Positions 17,263-27,528 are shown, counted from the stretch's first letter. The stretch is 49,274 bases of DNA from Candidatus Dormiibacterota bacterium (GCA_003170875.1 PMYJ01000109.1:1-49274), one strand, 5' to 3'. The notes: generated by a model from the letters alone, not told the origin. Program-made: numbers and translations.

Positions 17263-17421
17263 TCGTCTGCTCCTCCGCTCTGGGTGCCGACGTGGGCCGT
17301 CGTCCCAGTGCTCCCCACTCTACGGTCCCGCACTTCTCCGGCGCCGGTTCACGCCTCGTTCACACGCGGCGGGGATGCTGTCCCCATCGACCACTCCGTC
17401 ACCGCAGTCAGGAGGACTGTC

Positions 17422-17721
17422 ATGTACCGCCCGCTTCGCACCTTCTGGGGTCTCGCCGCCATCGGCGGCGCCATCGCCGTCGGGCTGACGACCCACAATG
17501 CCGGCTACATCGTCATCACCTTCATCGGGGGGCTGATCGTGCCCCACGTCCTCGGCATCGCCGGCCCCGGGCGGCACCACCAGCACGGCGGCGGCTTCGG
17601 TCATGGCGCTCCGTGTGGCGGTGCGGGTGGCCGTGGCTCGCGTTTCCAGGGCATGTGGGATGAGTGGCACACCCAGTCCCACGCGGGGGGAACCGCCGCA
17701 CCACCGGCCCCGCCGGCCTGA
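17422..17721 (+). CDS. Small membrane protein with His/Gly-rich tail
   Basis: The 99-residue product has two hydrophobic helices (FWGLAAIGGAIAVGL and YIVITFIGGLIVPHVLGIA) followed by a soluble tail rich in His, Gly and Ala (GRHHQHGGGFGHGAP). The tail could bind metal, but no family is recognised. A GGAGG ribosome site lies 6 nt before the ATG, and a strong hairpin terminator follows the stop. A DUF-type function cannot be named. Confidence 0.7.
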   Translation: MYRPLRTFWGLAAIGGAIAVGLTTHNAGYIVITFIGGLIVPHVLGIAGPGRHHQHGGGFGHGAPCGGAGGRGSRFQGMWDEWHTQSHAGGTAAPPAPPA

Positions 17722-17726
17722 GAGCA

Positions 17727-17756
17727 CGGCCCGGCGTCCGTGGTGGCGCCGGGCCG
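17727..17756. terminator. Terminator-like hairpin, 10-bp perfect GC stem
   Basis: CGGCCCGGCG at 17727-17736 pairs perfectly with 17747-17756 around a 10-nt loop. It begins 6 nt after the stop of the small membrane-protein gene and lies between two convergent genes, so it could act in both directions. There is no T-run, as is common in high-GC bacteria. Confidence 0.55.
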
Positions 17757-17807
17757 CCCCGCCCTTCCGTGGCGGGCTCCGCCCGGATTGTGCACGCTGC
17801 GCCCCGG

Positions 17808-19678
17808 TCAGCCGCCGGGGCGCGGCTCCAGTTCCCGCACCCCCGGCACCGTCGCTGACGCCATCCACTCGCGGAGCGCGAGCGTCGCCTGCACGTCGCC
17901 GCGGTTGTAGTCGAGGAGCCACTTCCGCGCGCTCTCATCCCCAGCCGCCGCGGCGTCGTACCGCACCATCGACGCCGTCCCGCCCGCGTCCTCGACATCC
18001 CAGTGGTACCCGACCAGAGGAGCCACGGTCTTGAGACCGCTGCCCCCGCCGGTGATGAGCTGCGCCTCCCACACCCTGAGCAGGTCCACCCATTCGGCGG
18101 ACGCGATGAAGTCCGCGATCTCGGCGGTCAGGCCCGCGGTGAGCCCCAGGCGCCGGAGGTACTGGTTCTCGGCGGACGCGTTGTAGCAGTAGGCGCGGAA
18201 GCTCAGACCCTGAGCGTGAGCCCGCGCGCACACCGCCATCAGCCACTGCCAGAAGGAGAGCGAGTTCGCCGCCTCGCCCTCCGGGGTGAGCTGCGCCCAG
18301 GTCACGAAGGGGAGGTACTCGGACCGCGGCCCCTCCGGTCGGGTGCGATCGGTGAGGAGATTGCCCCAGAGGTAGACGCCCACCTCCGAACTCTCCATGT
18401 CCACATCCACCTCGATGTCGGCGCGCGGCACGATCACGGCCGCCACCCCCCGGTGCCGGTAGACGCGCTCGCTGCCGAGCGCCGCCCGAGCCAGGTCGAT
18501 CTGCTCCGGCAGTGACGCCAGCTCGGAACCCGAGTACGCGGCGGTCGCCTCGTCCAGCCCCAGGAGATCGCCCACCGTACTGATCTCCATCTCCTGGAGC
18601 CGCTCCAGGTCCCGTGCCCGCCTCCAGGCGTCCCCGAGCTCCAGCACCGGTGCATCGCGCGGCCGCCCGGCCGCCACCGCGCGCAGGCCGGCCAAGTCCA
18701 TCCCGGTGGCCACCGCGCGTGCCGTCCGCCAGTCGAGCGCGGCCAGCGCCGCCCGGTCCGTGACCCCGTGATCCCGGTCGACCTTCCACTGGGCCCAGCC
18801 GATCCGGGGGAGCAGGCTGACGTCACCCGCTCCCGCCTCGAGGACGGAGCGGCAGTGGGCGTCCCATGGGCAGCTCGGGCACTCCGTGCAGCGGACCGGC
18901 ACGACCAGCGGCTGCACCTCCGGATCCGCCCGGTGTCGAGCCGCGACGGCCAGGATGTCGAGCCGGAAGTCGAACTCGAAGTCATACCGCTCCATGGTCG
19001 TTCGAAGCTTGGTCTTGCCGGTGGACGAGGGGGTCCGCCAGGCGGGCTTGTCGAGGTCGTACCAGACCACCCGCCGCTCGGTCCCGATGATCCCCCCGTA
19101 GCGGGGACCCTGCGCCGCCAGGCCGGCCGCCTCCAGCATCCGCTGGTAATGGGCCAGCTGGAGCACGTCGTCCTCGCGACGCTTCGCCGCGAGGTCGGGG
19201 TCGGAGACGGCGGCCTCCAGGCTGAGCGAGTCGAGCGCGGCGCACAGCCCCTCGAACTCGGTCGCCCGTCCCTCGGAGACCTCCAGGGTCTGATGCGATT
19301 TGATGTCGATGGCGCGGTATCCGCCGCCGGCGGCGGATACGAGCAGGTCCGGCGTCCCCACCCGCCGGCCGGCCGCGTCGTCCGGCAGCCGGGCGGAGAG
19401 GATGGGGGAGGCCCCATCCGCCAGCGCGACCCCGCTCATGCCCGCTCGCGTCTCGTCATCGGGCCCCTCGATGGCGACCGCCTCCCGGTGCAGCCGGAGG
19501 ATCTCGGCGACCACCTCGGCTTGGAAGGCTATGCCGCGGGCGATGAGGCGCTCGGCGAAGGGGTCGGGCGGCGCCGGCTCGAGGGGGAGGAGGGCGTCGT
19601 TCTGGGCGCGCACGGGGCAGCGCTTGGCGACGTATCCCCCCTGGAGCGGGACCGTGCGGACGTCGTGGCGGGTGGTCA

Positions 19679-19679
<1 letters not shown>
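17808..19679 (-). CDS. TM0106-family RecB-like nuclease with RNase-H-like exonuclease domain
   Basis: The 623-residue product has an N-terminal RecB/Cas4-like nuclease domain (TPDLLVSAAGGGYRAIDIKSHQ supplies the Asp-Asp-x-Lys motif), a Cys cluster CTECPSCPWDAHC typical of the iron-sulfur site of such nucleases, a helix-hairpin-like middle part, and a C-terminal DnaQ/YprB-like exonuclease region (IEVDVDMESSEVGVYLWG and later YNRGDVQATLALREWM). Such proteins process DNA ends, but their cellular role is poorly known. The start codon overlaps the stop of the upstream phospholipase-D-family gene (TGATG), so the two are translationally coupled. Confidence 0.87.
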
Positions 19680-20842
<1,163 letters not shown>

Positions 20843-21022
20843 GCCGTCTCCTCAGGTGGACGCCGTCGCCCCGGCGTGGCGGTGGTGGGACGCCGGTCAT
20901 CCCCGCGAACGCCAGTATGGGGAGGATCGGCGGCGGCCGCTCCCCGGTCGGCCGGTGGCGTGCCAGCTCGGGGACCGGCCATACTTCCGGCGGCCACACC
21001 TCCGGTGCCCCGCCCCGCGCCC

Positions 21023-21199
21023 GGCGACGTTCTCGCCCAGGTGCTCTATGAGGCGGGGCTGCGCTTTCGCCACTGGATCGCCATCGACATCAAGTACAGC
21101 CTGCCCATTGCAGGCCGCCTCTGCCCCGCGCATCACAGACTGCTGTACTACTCCAAGGTCCGCCTCGCCCGCTTCTCACGCCCGCGCGTCCCACTGATC
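21023..21199 (+). pseudogene. Remnant of a site-specific DNA methyltransferase gene
   Basis: In one frame this stretch encodes EAGLRFRHWIAIDIKYSLPI, then GRLCPAHHRLLYYSK and RFSRPRVPLI. This matches the middle of N4/N6 DNA methyltransferases, where I recall forms such as FRNWI-DIK-SLPIPGRLYPSHYSLLYFTKGKP followed by a zinc-finger RHC. No catalytic DPPY/SPPY or SAM-binding FxGxG motif is present around it; the frame runs into unrelated sequence at both ends. It is therefore a decayed fragment. The 180 bases before it (20843-21022) show no gene or site I can support. Confidence 0.6.
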
Positions 21200-21352
21200 G
21201 GGAGGAGCGGAAACCCCTTGCTGGGCGGGCGGATTGGCCGCTGTTGCGTCCATCCCCACACGGGGTGACAAGATTGACACGAACCATCGTATAGCGCAGC
21301 AAGGCACCGAGATCGGGAAGAGCCGGTTTCGTATTCGAAGGTGTCACGAAGG

Positions 21353-21382
21353 TTGCGCCGTTCGGCGGCGACGTGGTAGGGT
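21353..21382 (+). promoter_or_regulatory. Candidate promoter of the lytic transglycosylase gene
   Basis: TTGCGC at 21353-21358 and TAGGGT at 21377-21382 are separated by 18 bp. Transcription would start near 21390, giving a leader of about 175 nt that holds the two hairpins described next. Confidence 0.4.
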
Positions 21383-21420
21383 GCCCTGGTCGCGGATCAT
21401 TCCGGTCCACAAAACAGCGA

Positions 21421-21476
21421 CGGTGAGAGCCAGATCTCTCACCGGTCCGCGGCCCACCGTCCCCTGTTCTCGGTGG
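21421..21476 (+). ncRNA. Structured 5' leader: two adjacent hairpins
   Basis: The first hairpin has a perfect 9-bp stem (CGGTGAGAG at 21421-21429 with 21436-21444, 6-nt loop). The second has a 6-bp stem (CCACCG at 21454-21459 with 21471-21476, 11-nt loop). Both lie between a candidate promoter and the transglycosylase start and are not followed by a T-run. Cell-wall hydrolase genes in Actinomycetota are often under riboswitch control, but the c-di-AMP aptamer consensus is not visible, so the class is unknown. Confidence 0.4.
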
Positions 21477-21564
21477 AACTGAAGCCCTGGTGCATCGTCG
21501 CCTGCCCTTGACCTAGCGCTTGAGCCGGGTGGCACGAGACACCGACAGCCGGAGGTTGCACCTC

Positions 21565-22215
21565 GTGCGTCATCTGATTACGCGCGGTCGTTTGCGAGCG
21601 GGCGGCGTCGCCCTCATGGGCACTGCGCTGCTGGGTCTCGTCGTGCTCACAGCGCTGCAGCCGGTGCCGGAGAATGGCAGTCCCCGCGTCGACGCCTTTG
21701 CCGTGACGCGCGACCCGGCATCGGCGTCCGCAACCGCCACCCCACCGGCATCACCAACCATCGCCCCGTCGCCGTCATCGACCTTCACCTCAACCGCCGC
21801 GTCGACGTTCACGGCCACCGCGGTGGTCCCCTCACCGCTGCCCGTCCTGATCGTGCGCATCCCCCCGCAGGCGCCCACGCCGACACCCGCGCCGGCGGTT
21901 CGGACCCCGGCGCGCGCTCCGGCGTCGACAGGCACCAGCTCCTCCGGTGGGGACATCGAGGCCATCATCACCGCGGCTGCGCAGGCGGAAGGGGTCGCCC
22001 CGGCATGGTTGATCTCGACCGCCGCGTGCGAGTCGGGCCTCAACCCCAACGCATACAACGGGTCGGGACCGTACGAGGGGCTCTTCCAGTTCCTTCCGTC
22101 GACCTTCCGGGCCCATGGGGGCACCGACATCTGGGATCCGAGCCAGCAGGCGCAGATCGCCGCCACCATGTTCGCCAACGGCGAATCGGGGGAGTGGCCG
22201 GTCTGCTCGCGCTAG
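21565..22215 (+). CDS. Secreted lytic transglycosylase-like (SLT) protein
   Basis: The 216-residue product has a signal-anchor (VALMGTALLGLVVLTAL), a long Pro/Thr/Ser linker (about residues 50-125) likely spanning the cell wall, and a C-terminal goose-lysozyme/SLT domain. That domain carries the catalytic Glu in ACESGLNPNAYN and the GPYEGLFQFLPSTF segment. It should cleave the glycan strands of peptidoglycan. GTG at 21565 is preferred because GGAGG lies 9 nt upstream; a TTG at 21520 would add 15 residues with no ribosome site. A structured leader precedes it. Confidence 0.82.
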   Translation: MRHLITRGRLRAGGVALMGTALLGLVVLTALQPVPENGSPRVDAFAVTRDPASASATATPPASPTIAPSPSSTFTSTAASTFTATAVVPSPLPVLIVRIPPQAPTPTPAPAVRTPARAPASTGTSSSGGDIEAIITAAAQAEGVAPAWLISTAACESGLNPNAYNGSGPYEGLFQFLPSTFRAHGGTDIWDPSQQAQIAATMFANGESGEWPVCSR

Positions 22216-22401
22216 CCGCAGCGCCTGGCGGAGGCGGCGGGGCCCGCCTGCTCTGCCCGGCGCCGCCTGAGCTGCGCGCCTCCACAGCTCGACCGGCGCG
22301 TTCGGTGGTATCCGCGGCGCGCCATCGTCCAGCACCGCGAGTAGCCGAGGTTTCGGATCCGCCTCTGAGGGGTACCACCACTCAGGTGCGCAGGGCTCGC
22401 G

Positions 22402-22776
22402 GTGTTTGTCGCGGGATCGACGACTGCACGAGCATGCTTCGCGCAGGGGAGAGAGGCGCTGTTTGACCAGACCAGCCTCACCGTCGGGGACCTGAGGGCA
22501 CAGGACCACGACGCTCGCCGTATGCGTTACGCGCGCCGCCACCGGATCCGGCTGATCGACCAGGTCATCAACGAGTTCGAGTTGCTGAACCTGGCCGGCG
22601 TGTCGGTCGTCCCGGGTGAGCTGACCCGCCGCGCCACCGGCTTCATCAGCAGCGACGCCGCCGGTGCGCGCGTGATGCCGGACGATCGGGCCGTCCCGAT
22701 CGCCGACTGGGTGTCGGCGCTCTTCGAGGTGCAGGACGCGCTCATGCTCCCGAGCCCGAGCTACCGGAACCTCTGA
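22402..22776 (+). CDS. Hypothetical protein
   Basis: About 124 residues. The convincing part starts around residue 20 (LTVGDLRAQDHDARRMRYARRHRIRLIDQVINEFELLNLAGVSVVP). It appears as a soluble helical N-half and a C-half with a short SALFEVQDALMLPSP helix. No family is recognised and there is no signal peptide. The GTG at 22402 has no ribosome site; the codon bias of the first 18 residues is weaker, so the true start may be downstream near 22460 or at ATG 22522. It lies downstream of the transglycosylase gene on the same strand. Confidence 0.5.
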   Translation: MFVAGSTTARACFAQGREALFDQTSLTVGDLRAQDHDARRMRYARRHRIRLIDQVINEFELLNLAGVSVVPGELTRRATGFISSDAAGARVMPDDRAVPIADWVSALFEVQDALMLPSPSYRNL

Positions 22777-22796
22777 CCCCGGGCTGACCCCGCCAC

Positions 22797-23930
22797 CTAC
22801 GCCCCCACGGCGGCGCCGATCAGCCTTCCCAGGCCAAAGGTGACGCCTGCCGCCAGCATCCCGAAGAGGAGCTGGCGGCTCCCCGAGAAGAGGACGCTCC
22901 GCCCGGTCAGCAGCGTGATCAGGGAGCCGATGAGGAAGAGCCCGAGGGCGGCGCAGCCGATGGCGAGCCCGACCGCCGGCGCCCCGGTGGCGAAGAAGAA
23001 GGGGATGAGCGGAAGGATGGCGCCGATCGAGAAGAGGAAGAAGGACGCACCCGCCGCGCTGTTGGGCGACCCCCCGAGCGCGGAGGGGTCCAGCCCCAGC
23101 TCCTCGCGCACCATTGCGTCCAGAGCGTTCTTGGTGTCGGCCATCAGCCGCTCGGCCACCTCCTCGGCCTCCTTGGCGGAGAGCCCCTTGGCCTGGTAGA
23201 TGAGGGTCAGCTCCTCGCGCTCCTCGTCGGGGACGGAGCGGAGCTCGGCGGCCTCGGTCTTGACCTGGCGCTGGTACAGCTCCCGGGTGCTCTGGACCGA
23301 CACCCATTCCCCGATCGCCATCGAGCATGCCCCGGCCAGGAGCCCGGTGATCCCCGCGATCAGGATCGCCTTGGGGGGCAGCCCTGATCCCGCGACCCCC
23401 ATCACCAGGGCGAGGTTGGAGGTCAGACCGTCATTGGCTCCGAGCACGGCTGCCCGCAGGGCGTTGCCACCCGGGGCACGATGCCGCCCCTCCAGCTTGC
23501 CGAGCGTCTCCCCGGCCACTCCGACCGGCGATCCCCCGGCGATGTATTGGAGCACCCGGGCGTGGGAACGCTCGTCGTCGGGCATCCCCGTGCCCTCGGT
23601 CTCAGTCTGGTCGTCGTAGTTCTCCTGGTCGACACGTTCCAGGGTGGCGACGGTCGGCAGCACCAGCTGCGCCCCGAACCTGTGGGCCAGTAGGCGCATG
23701 GCACGCGCCCGCCACGACGGCCGCCGTGGGCCGGGGTCGCGGCCCAATGCCCTCAATTGATCCTCCCAGAAGCCCAGGTGGCGCTCCTCGACCTCGGCGA
23801 GACGGATGTAGACGGAGGCGATACGGGCGTCGGACTCTGCCTTGGCCATCGCCCGGTACACCACCGCCGAGTCGATCTCGCCCTGACGGTTTGACCGGTA
23901 CCTCGCCTCGGCGGTCAGCGTCCGTGCCAT
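22797..23930 (-). CDS. Ferritin-like / VIT1 iron transporter fusion (MbfA-type)
   Basis: The 377-residue product joins an N-terminal rubrerythrin-like helical domain (about residues 1-150, with the di-iron type motif AEVEERHLGFWED) to a C-terminal CCC1/VIT1 membrane domain with five hydrophobic segments (NDGLTSNLALVMGVAGSGL; ILIAGITGLLAGACSMAIGEW; and three at the end). Such erythrin-vacuolar iron transport proteins, for example MbfA, export Fe2+ and protect against iron and peroxide stress. The ATG has GGAGGAG 7 nt upstream. A 241-bp divergent region separates it from the rhodanese gene; I see no clear Fur or Irr box there. Confidence 0.88.
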   Translation of the reverse strand: MARTLTAEARYRSNRQGEIDSAVVYRAMAKAESDARIASVYIRLAEVEERHLGFWEDQLRALGRDPGPRRPSWRARAMRLLAHRFGAQLVLPTVATLERVDQENYDDQTETEGTGMPDDERSHARVLQYIAGGSPVGVAGETLGKLEGRHRAPGGNALRAAVLGANDGLTSNLALVMGVAGSGLPPKAILIAGITGLLAGACSMAIGEWVSVQSTRELYQRQVKTEAAELRSVPDEEREELTLIYQAKGLSAKEAEEVAERLMADTKNALDAMVREELGLDPSALGGSPNSAAGASFFLFSIGAILPLIPFFFATGAPAVGLAIGCAALGLFLIGSLITLLTGRSVLFSGSRQLLFGMLAAGVTFGLGRLIGAAVGA

Positions 23931-24171
23931 CACCCGACTCCTCCGTGACCCTTCCCGCTGCTCGCGCCCAGCTCGCGACCTCTCGTGCCCCTGCCCTCGC
24001 GCCCACGACCATGAAGCCCGCGCGGCGCGCAGGTGCCAGGGACCATGGTCACATCCCCGGGACGGGCCCTGCCGGCGAGGGTCACCGCGCTCCCGGCGCG
24101 GAGCCGGCCGTGCGGGCGAAGATGGGACCGCAGTGCCGGGCCCGGACCGCAGGGCAGACAGGAGAGCAGCC

Positions 24172-24609
24172 ATGACCCCGACCGCCCCCCGTCTCCTTGG
24201 CGCCGTGGCGCCCCATGCTCTCGTGCTCGAGGTCCCGGCTGCGGATCCCGAGACCGCCCGCCGGCACTACGCCGCCAAGCTCGCCGTCGAGACCGACCCC
24301 TCGGACGTCAACCACGACCTGGGGGCGGGCGTGGCGGGCCTGGTGGTGGCCGACATGCGGCCGCTCGAGGCGTACGCGGAGGGGCACGTCGCCGGCGCCG
24401 TCAGCCTTCCCTACCGGAGCCTCGACGAGGAGTCGACCGCTCACCTCTCTCGCGACGCGCTTTACGTCGTCTACTGCTGGGACCCCGGCTGCAATGCGGG
24501 CGCCAAGGGGGCGCAGCGGCTTTCCGAGCTCGGCTTCCGGGTCAAGGAGATGATCGGGGGCTTCGAGTACTGGAAGCGGAACGGCTACCCGATCGGGACC
24601 GGGAGCTGA
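24172..24609 (+). CDS. Rhodanese-like domain protein
   Basis: The 145-residue single-domain rhodanese has VVADMRPLEAYAEGHVAGAVSLPYRSL, the usual entry motif, and an active loop YCWDPGCNAGAKGA whose second Cys corresponds to the catalytic position. It would carry sulfane sulfur as a persulfide or act as a sulfurtransferase in the cytoplasm. The ATG has AGGAG 8 nt upstream. It is divergent from the iron transporter gene and stands alone on its strand. A sulfur-relay link to the CstR-like operon at the window start is possible but distant. Confidence 0.87.
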   Translation: MTPTAPRLLGAVAPHALVLEVPAADPETARRHYAAKLAVETDPSDVNHDLGAGVAGLVVADMRPLEAYAEGHVAGAVSLPYRSLDEESTAHLSRDALYVVYCWDPGCNAGAKGAQRLSELGFRVKEMIGGFEYWKRNGYPIGTGS

Positions 24610-24705
24610 TCCGCCGGGCAACGCGGCCCCGCCATTCTGCGACGGCCTAATCGCGGGCACGAAAGCCGGACGGCGGCCGGTGGGCGCACAATACGCCCTT
24701 GTGCC

Positions 24706-24717
24706 TCGACGCGTCGA
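24706..24717. promoter_or_regulatory. 12-bp perfect palindrome upstream of the DUF3048 gene
   Basis: TCGACGCGTCGA reads identically on both strands and lies 33 bp before the DUF3048 start codon, within the likely promoter. It could be an operator for a dimeric regulator. The evidence is symmetry and position only. Confidence 0.25.
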
Positions 24718-24750
24718 AGGCTTCAATCTGATCATTCATGCGGTTGTGCC

Positions 24751-25833
24751 ATGTCCCCCTTCACAACTCGAACCTCCGCGCTCCTCGCCGGGGTGCTCCT
24801 GACGGTCGCCGCCTGCGGCGGCACCACCCACGCCGCGAGCTCGAAGCCGAGCCCCAGTCCGAAGGCCTCGGCGAGTGCGGCGCCGACGCCGACGCCGGCG
24901 CCCCCGCCGCTCAGCCAGCCGCTCCTGATCCAGGTGGAGAACCTCTATCAGGCGCGGCCCCAGTCAGGGCTGAGCAGCGCCGATGTCGTCTACGAGTACC
25001 AGACCGAGGGCGGCATCAGCCGTTTCACGGGCATCTGGTTCACCAAGCCTACGAGCGCCGACATGGTCGGCCCGGTGCGGAGCGCTCGTCTGATCAGCCT
25101 GCGGCTGCTCCAGATCTACGGCGGCGCACTCATCTACTCGGGTGCCAGCAACTACGTGCTCGAGCAGGCCGGCAACGCCAGCGGCAAGCATTACGACGAT
25201 CCCGAGCCGCCACTCTTCCGCACCTCGGCGGCGCCGCCGGCGGCGAGGTACGGCGCCCCCCACAACCTGTACACCGACGGATCGCATCTGGCCACCTTTG
25301 ACCAGAGCATCAATCTCAGCACCGTGAGCTACCAGCTCTGGGCGCGCACCGCGATCGCGCAGCTTCCCTCCGGCGGCACCGCCGTGAGCAGCTTCGAGGT
25401 GCCGATCTCGACAGAGGAGACGCCGATCTTCACCTACGAGCCCTCCACGGGCGAGTACCAGCGGAGCGAGTCGGCGACCCCCGAATACCCGGGGACGGGC
25501 GTTCTCAACGACGCCAACACCAGCGCCCCCTGGGACACGCCCAACATCGTGATCCTGCAGGCCCCAACCGTCGGGGTGGCCGCCGACAACGAGAACCCGA
25601 GCGGTGGTTACACCGAGGGCCTCGACTTCGGGATCGGGCCCACCGCCAGTGGGAGCGGGCAGCTCGCGGTGGGCGGCCAGCTCTACAGCATAAGTTGGAC
25701 CCAGGGAGCCACCGGCCCGCCTCAGCTGACCCTCGCGGATGGGCAGCCGGCACCGATAGCTCCGGGCCAGGTGCTGTTCGAGGTGGTGAACACCGGAGCC
25801 ACGGTCACCCCGCAGGCGACGCCAGCTCCGTAG
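24751..25833 (+). CDS. DUF3048 (YerB-like) lipoprotein
   Basis: The 360-residue product has a lipoprotein signal (LLAGVLLTVAACGG, lipobox Cys about 23), a Pro/Ser/Ala linker, then the DUF3048 N-terminal domain (PLLIQVENLYQARPQSGLSS, ADVVYEYQTEGGISRFTGIW, VGPVRSAR) and C-terminal domain (DTPNIVILQAP to PGQVLFEVVN). This family occurs widely in Gram-positive cell envelopes; its function is unknown, perhaps cell-wall related. No Shine-Dalgarno sequence precedes the ATG. A strong bidirectional terminator follows. Confidence 0.9.
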   Translation: MSPFTTRTSALLAGVLLTVAACGGTTHAASSKPSPSPKASASAAPTPTPAPPPLSQPLLIQVENLYQARPQSGLSSADVVYEYQTEGGISRFTGIWFTKPTSADMVGPVRSARLISLRLLQIYGGALIYSGASNYVLEQAGNASGKHYDDPEPPLFRTSAAPPAARYGAPHNLYTDGSHLATFDQSINLSTVSYQLWARTAIAQLPSGGTAVSSFEVPISTEETPIFTYEPSTGEYQRSESATPEYPGTGVLNDANTSAPWDTPNIVILQAPTVGVAADNENPSGGYTEGLDFGIGPTASGSGQLAVGGQLYSISWTQGATGPPQLTLADGQPAPIAPGQVLFEVVNTGATVTPQATPAP

Positions 25834-25852
25834 CCCGCGCAGCGGGGCGATG

Positions 25853-25893
25853 CAAGCCCTGCGGGTCAGACGTGGATCGACCCGCAGGGCTTG
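25853..25893. terminator. Bidirectional terminator, 15-bp perfect stem
   Basis: The arm CAAGCCCTGCGGGTC at 25853-25867 is the exact reverse complement of 25879-25893, with an 11-nt loop. It lies between the convergent DUF3048 and dehydrogenase genes and is the strongest hairpin noticed in the window. Confidence 0.8.
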
Positions 25894-25951
25894 TTGCCCT
25901 CCCGTCAGTTGACGGTGTGGCTTCAGCGCAACGTGCTGTGCCGGGCTCGGG

Positions 25952-27229
25952 TCACGGGTAGATGCCGCGCGCCGAGGTGGCCTCGGCGACCCGCTGCACC
26001 GCGATGGTGTAGGCGCCCAGCCGGAGCGAGACACCGAGATGCTGCGACGCCGCCCAGGTGGCCTCGAAGGACGCGTTCATGATGTGCTCCAACCGCTCGT
26101 TGATCTCCTTCTCCTCCCAGAAGAACGACTGCAGGTCCTGCACCCACTCGAAGTAGGAGACGATGACACCGCCTGCGTTGGCGATGATGTCGGGGACGAG
26201 GGTGACCTTCTTTTGGGCCAGGATCTCGTCGGCCTCGGGGGTGACCGGGCCGTTGGCGGCCTCCAGGACGAGCGACGCGTGGACCGCCCTCGCGTTGCGG
26301 CCGGTGATCTGGTTCTCCAGTGCCGCCGGGACCAGGACGTCGACCGGGGCCGCGAGCAGCTCGGCGTTGCTGATCGCCCGCGTTCCCGGGAAGCCTGCCA
26401 CCGATCCGGTGCTCCGCTTGTGCTCGAGGACCTCGAGGACGGGGAGGGGCTTGTCGCTCCAGATGGCACCCCCGGTGTCGGAGACGGCGTGGATGCTGAA
26501 ACCGTCCGCCGCCATCAGCCGGGCCGCGATGCTCCCGGCGTTGCCGAACCCCTGGACGGCGACCGTGGACTGGCGGGGGTCCCGTCCCAGATGCTCGCAC
26601 GCGCGGAGGGCGACCACCGCCACCCCGCGCCCGGTGGCCTCGTTGCGTCCCTGGCTGCCCCCGACGGCGATCGGCTTGCCGGTCACCGCCGCCGGGATCG
26701 AGTGCCCGGCACTCATCGACATGGTGTCCATGATCCAGGCCATCACCTGGGGGGTGGTGTTCACATCAGGGGCGGGGATGTCCCGGTCCGGCCCGATGAG
26801 CACCGAGATCTCGGCGGCGTAGCGGCGGGTGAGCCGCTCCAGCTCGCCCATGCTCAGCTTCTTGGGGTCGACGATCACGCCGCCCTTGGCCCCGCCGAAG
26901 GGGATGCCCGCTGCGGCGCATTTCCACGTCATCCACATGGCCAGCGCCTTGACCTCGCTCAGGGTCACCCCCTGGTGATAGCGGATCCCGCCCTTGGCCG
27001 GCCCTCGCGCCAGGTTGTGCTGGACGCGGTACCCCTCGAACATCCGGATCGACCCGTCGTCCATCTTCACCGGGAAGGCGACGATCAGCTGGCGCTGGGC
27101 CTCCCGCAGGAAGGCGCGGACCCCCGGCTTGAGGCCGAGAAGATCCGCCGCCGCGTCGAACTGCCGCTGTGCATTGAGCCAGGGGTCCTCGACCGCCTCT
27201 GCCGCCGTCGCAAGCGCTGACTGAGCCAC
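25952..27229 (-). CDS. gdhA: Glu/Leu/Phe/Val dehydrogenase (glutamate dehydrogenase)
   Basis: The 425-residue enzyme has the family N-terminal domain with KGGIRYHQGVTLSEV, catalytic-Lys loop WKCAAAGIPFGGAKGGVIVDP and PAPDVNTTPQVMAWIMD, then a Rossmann domain beginning VAVQGFGNAGSIAARLMA. Length and motifs suit an NAD(P)-dependent glutamate dehydrogenase interconverting glutamate and 2-oxoglutarate plus ammonia. The GTG start is preceded by AGGAGGTGA at a 5-6 nt spacing, the best ribosome site in the window, which decides it over the longer open frame to 27346. Confidence 0.92.
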   Translation of the reverse strand: MAQSALATAAEAVEDPWLNAQRQFDAAADLLGLKPGVRAFLREAQRQLIVAFPVKMDDGSIRMFEGYRVQHNLARGPAKGGIRYHQGVTLSEVKALAMWMTWKCAAAGIPFGGAKGGVIVDPKKLSMGELERLTRRYAAEISVLIGPDRDIPAPDVNTTPQVMAWIMDTMSMSAGHSIPAAVTGKPIAVGGSQGRNEATGRGVAVVALRACEHLGRDPRQSTVAVQGFGNAGSIAARLMAADGFSIHAVSDTGGAIWSDKPLPVLEVLEHKRSTGSVAGFPGTRAISNAELLAAPVDVLVPAALENQITGRNARAVHASLVLEAANGPVTPEADEILAQKKVTLVPDIIANAGGVIVSYFEWVQDLQSFFWEEKEINERLEHIMNASFEATWAASQHLGVSLRLGAYTIAVQRVAEATSARGIYP

Positions 27230-27473
27230 GGTACTCACCTCCTGTGATGACCGCGGGGCATCGGCCTGGGACGTGAGTTGCGGGCAACCTGCTCCGCGGC
27301 GTGCCGGCCCCATGGTCGCACCTCGCACGCGGGACCGCCACCCCATTCGGCAACTTGGCGCCGTTCACAACAGCCCCTTCACGCGGGTCACCAGCACCGC
27401 GTCGCGCCGGCTCGGCACGGCGCCACTCAGCGCTCCACAAGATCATTCCCAGGGGTCTCTCAGGAGGCTCGCC

Positions 27474-27479
27474 TATACT
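27474..27479 (+). promoter_or_regulatory. TATACT -10 element upstream of the ABC permease gene
   Basis: TATACT lies 49 nt before the TTG start of the permease gene, leaving a short conventional leader. No good -35 is visible at 16-18 bp. It sits in the 299-bp divergent region between the dehydrogenase and permease genes, where I see nothing else clear. Confidence 0.4.
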
Positions 27480-27528
27480 CCGGCCCGGGTTGGGGACCTG
27501 ACAGCAGCCTGGACCACAGGAGCACACG

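Noticed and set aside
21274..21295. TTGACA followed by TATAGC as a promoter
   Set aside because: The spacing is only 10 bp, too short for a sigma-70-type promoter.
21377..21510. Resemblance to a cobalamin or FMN riboswitch (GGTGAGAGCC, CCGCGGCCC, GAAGCCC...CCTGCC fragments)
   Set aside because: The fragments occur, but the conserved core strings and their order (B12 box, FMN six-stem core) do not match, and the gene is a cell-wall hydrolase.
23931..24171. Fur or Irr-like operator between the iron transporter and rhodanese genes
   Set aside because: Only a generic 10-bp palindrome (GACCATGGTC) is visible; no match to known iron boxes.
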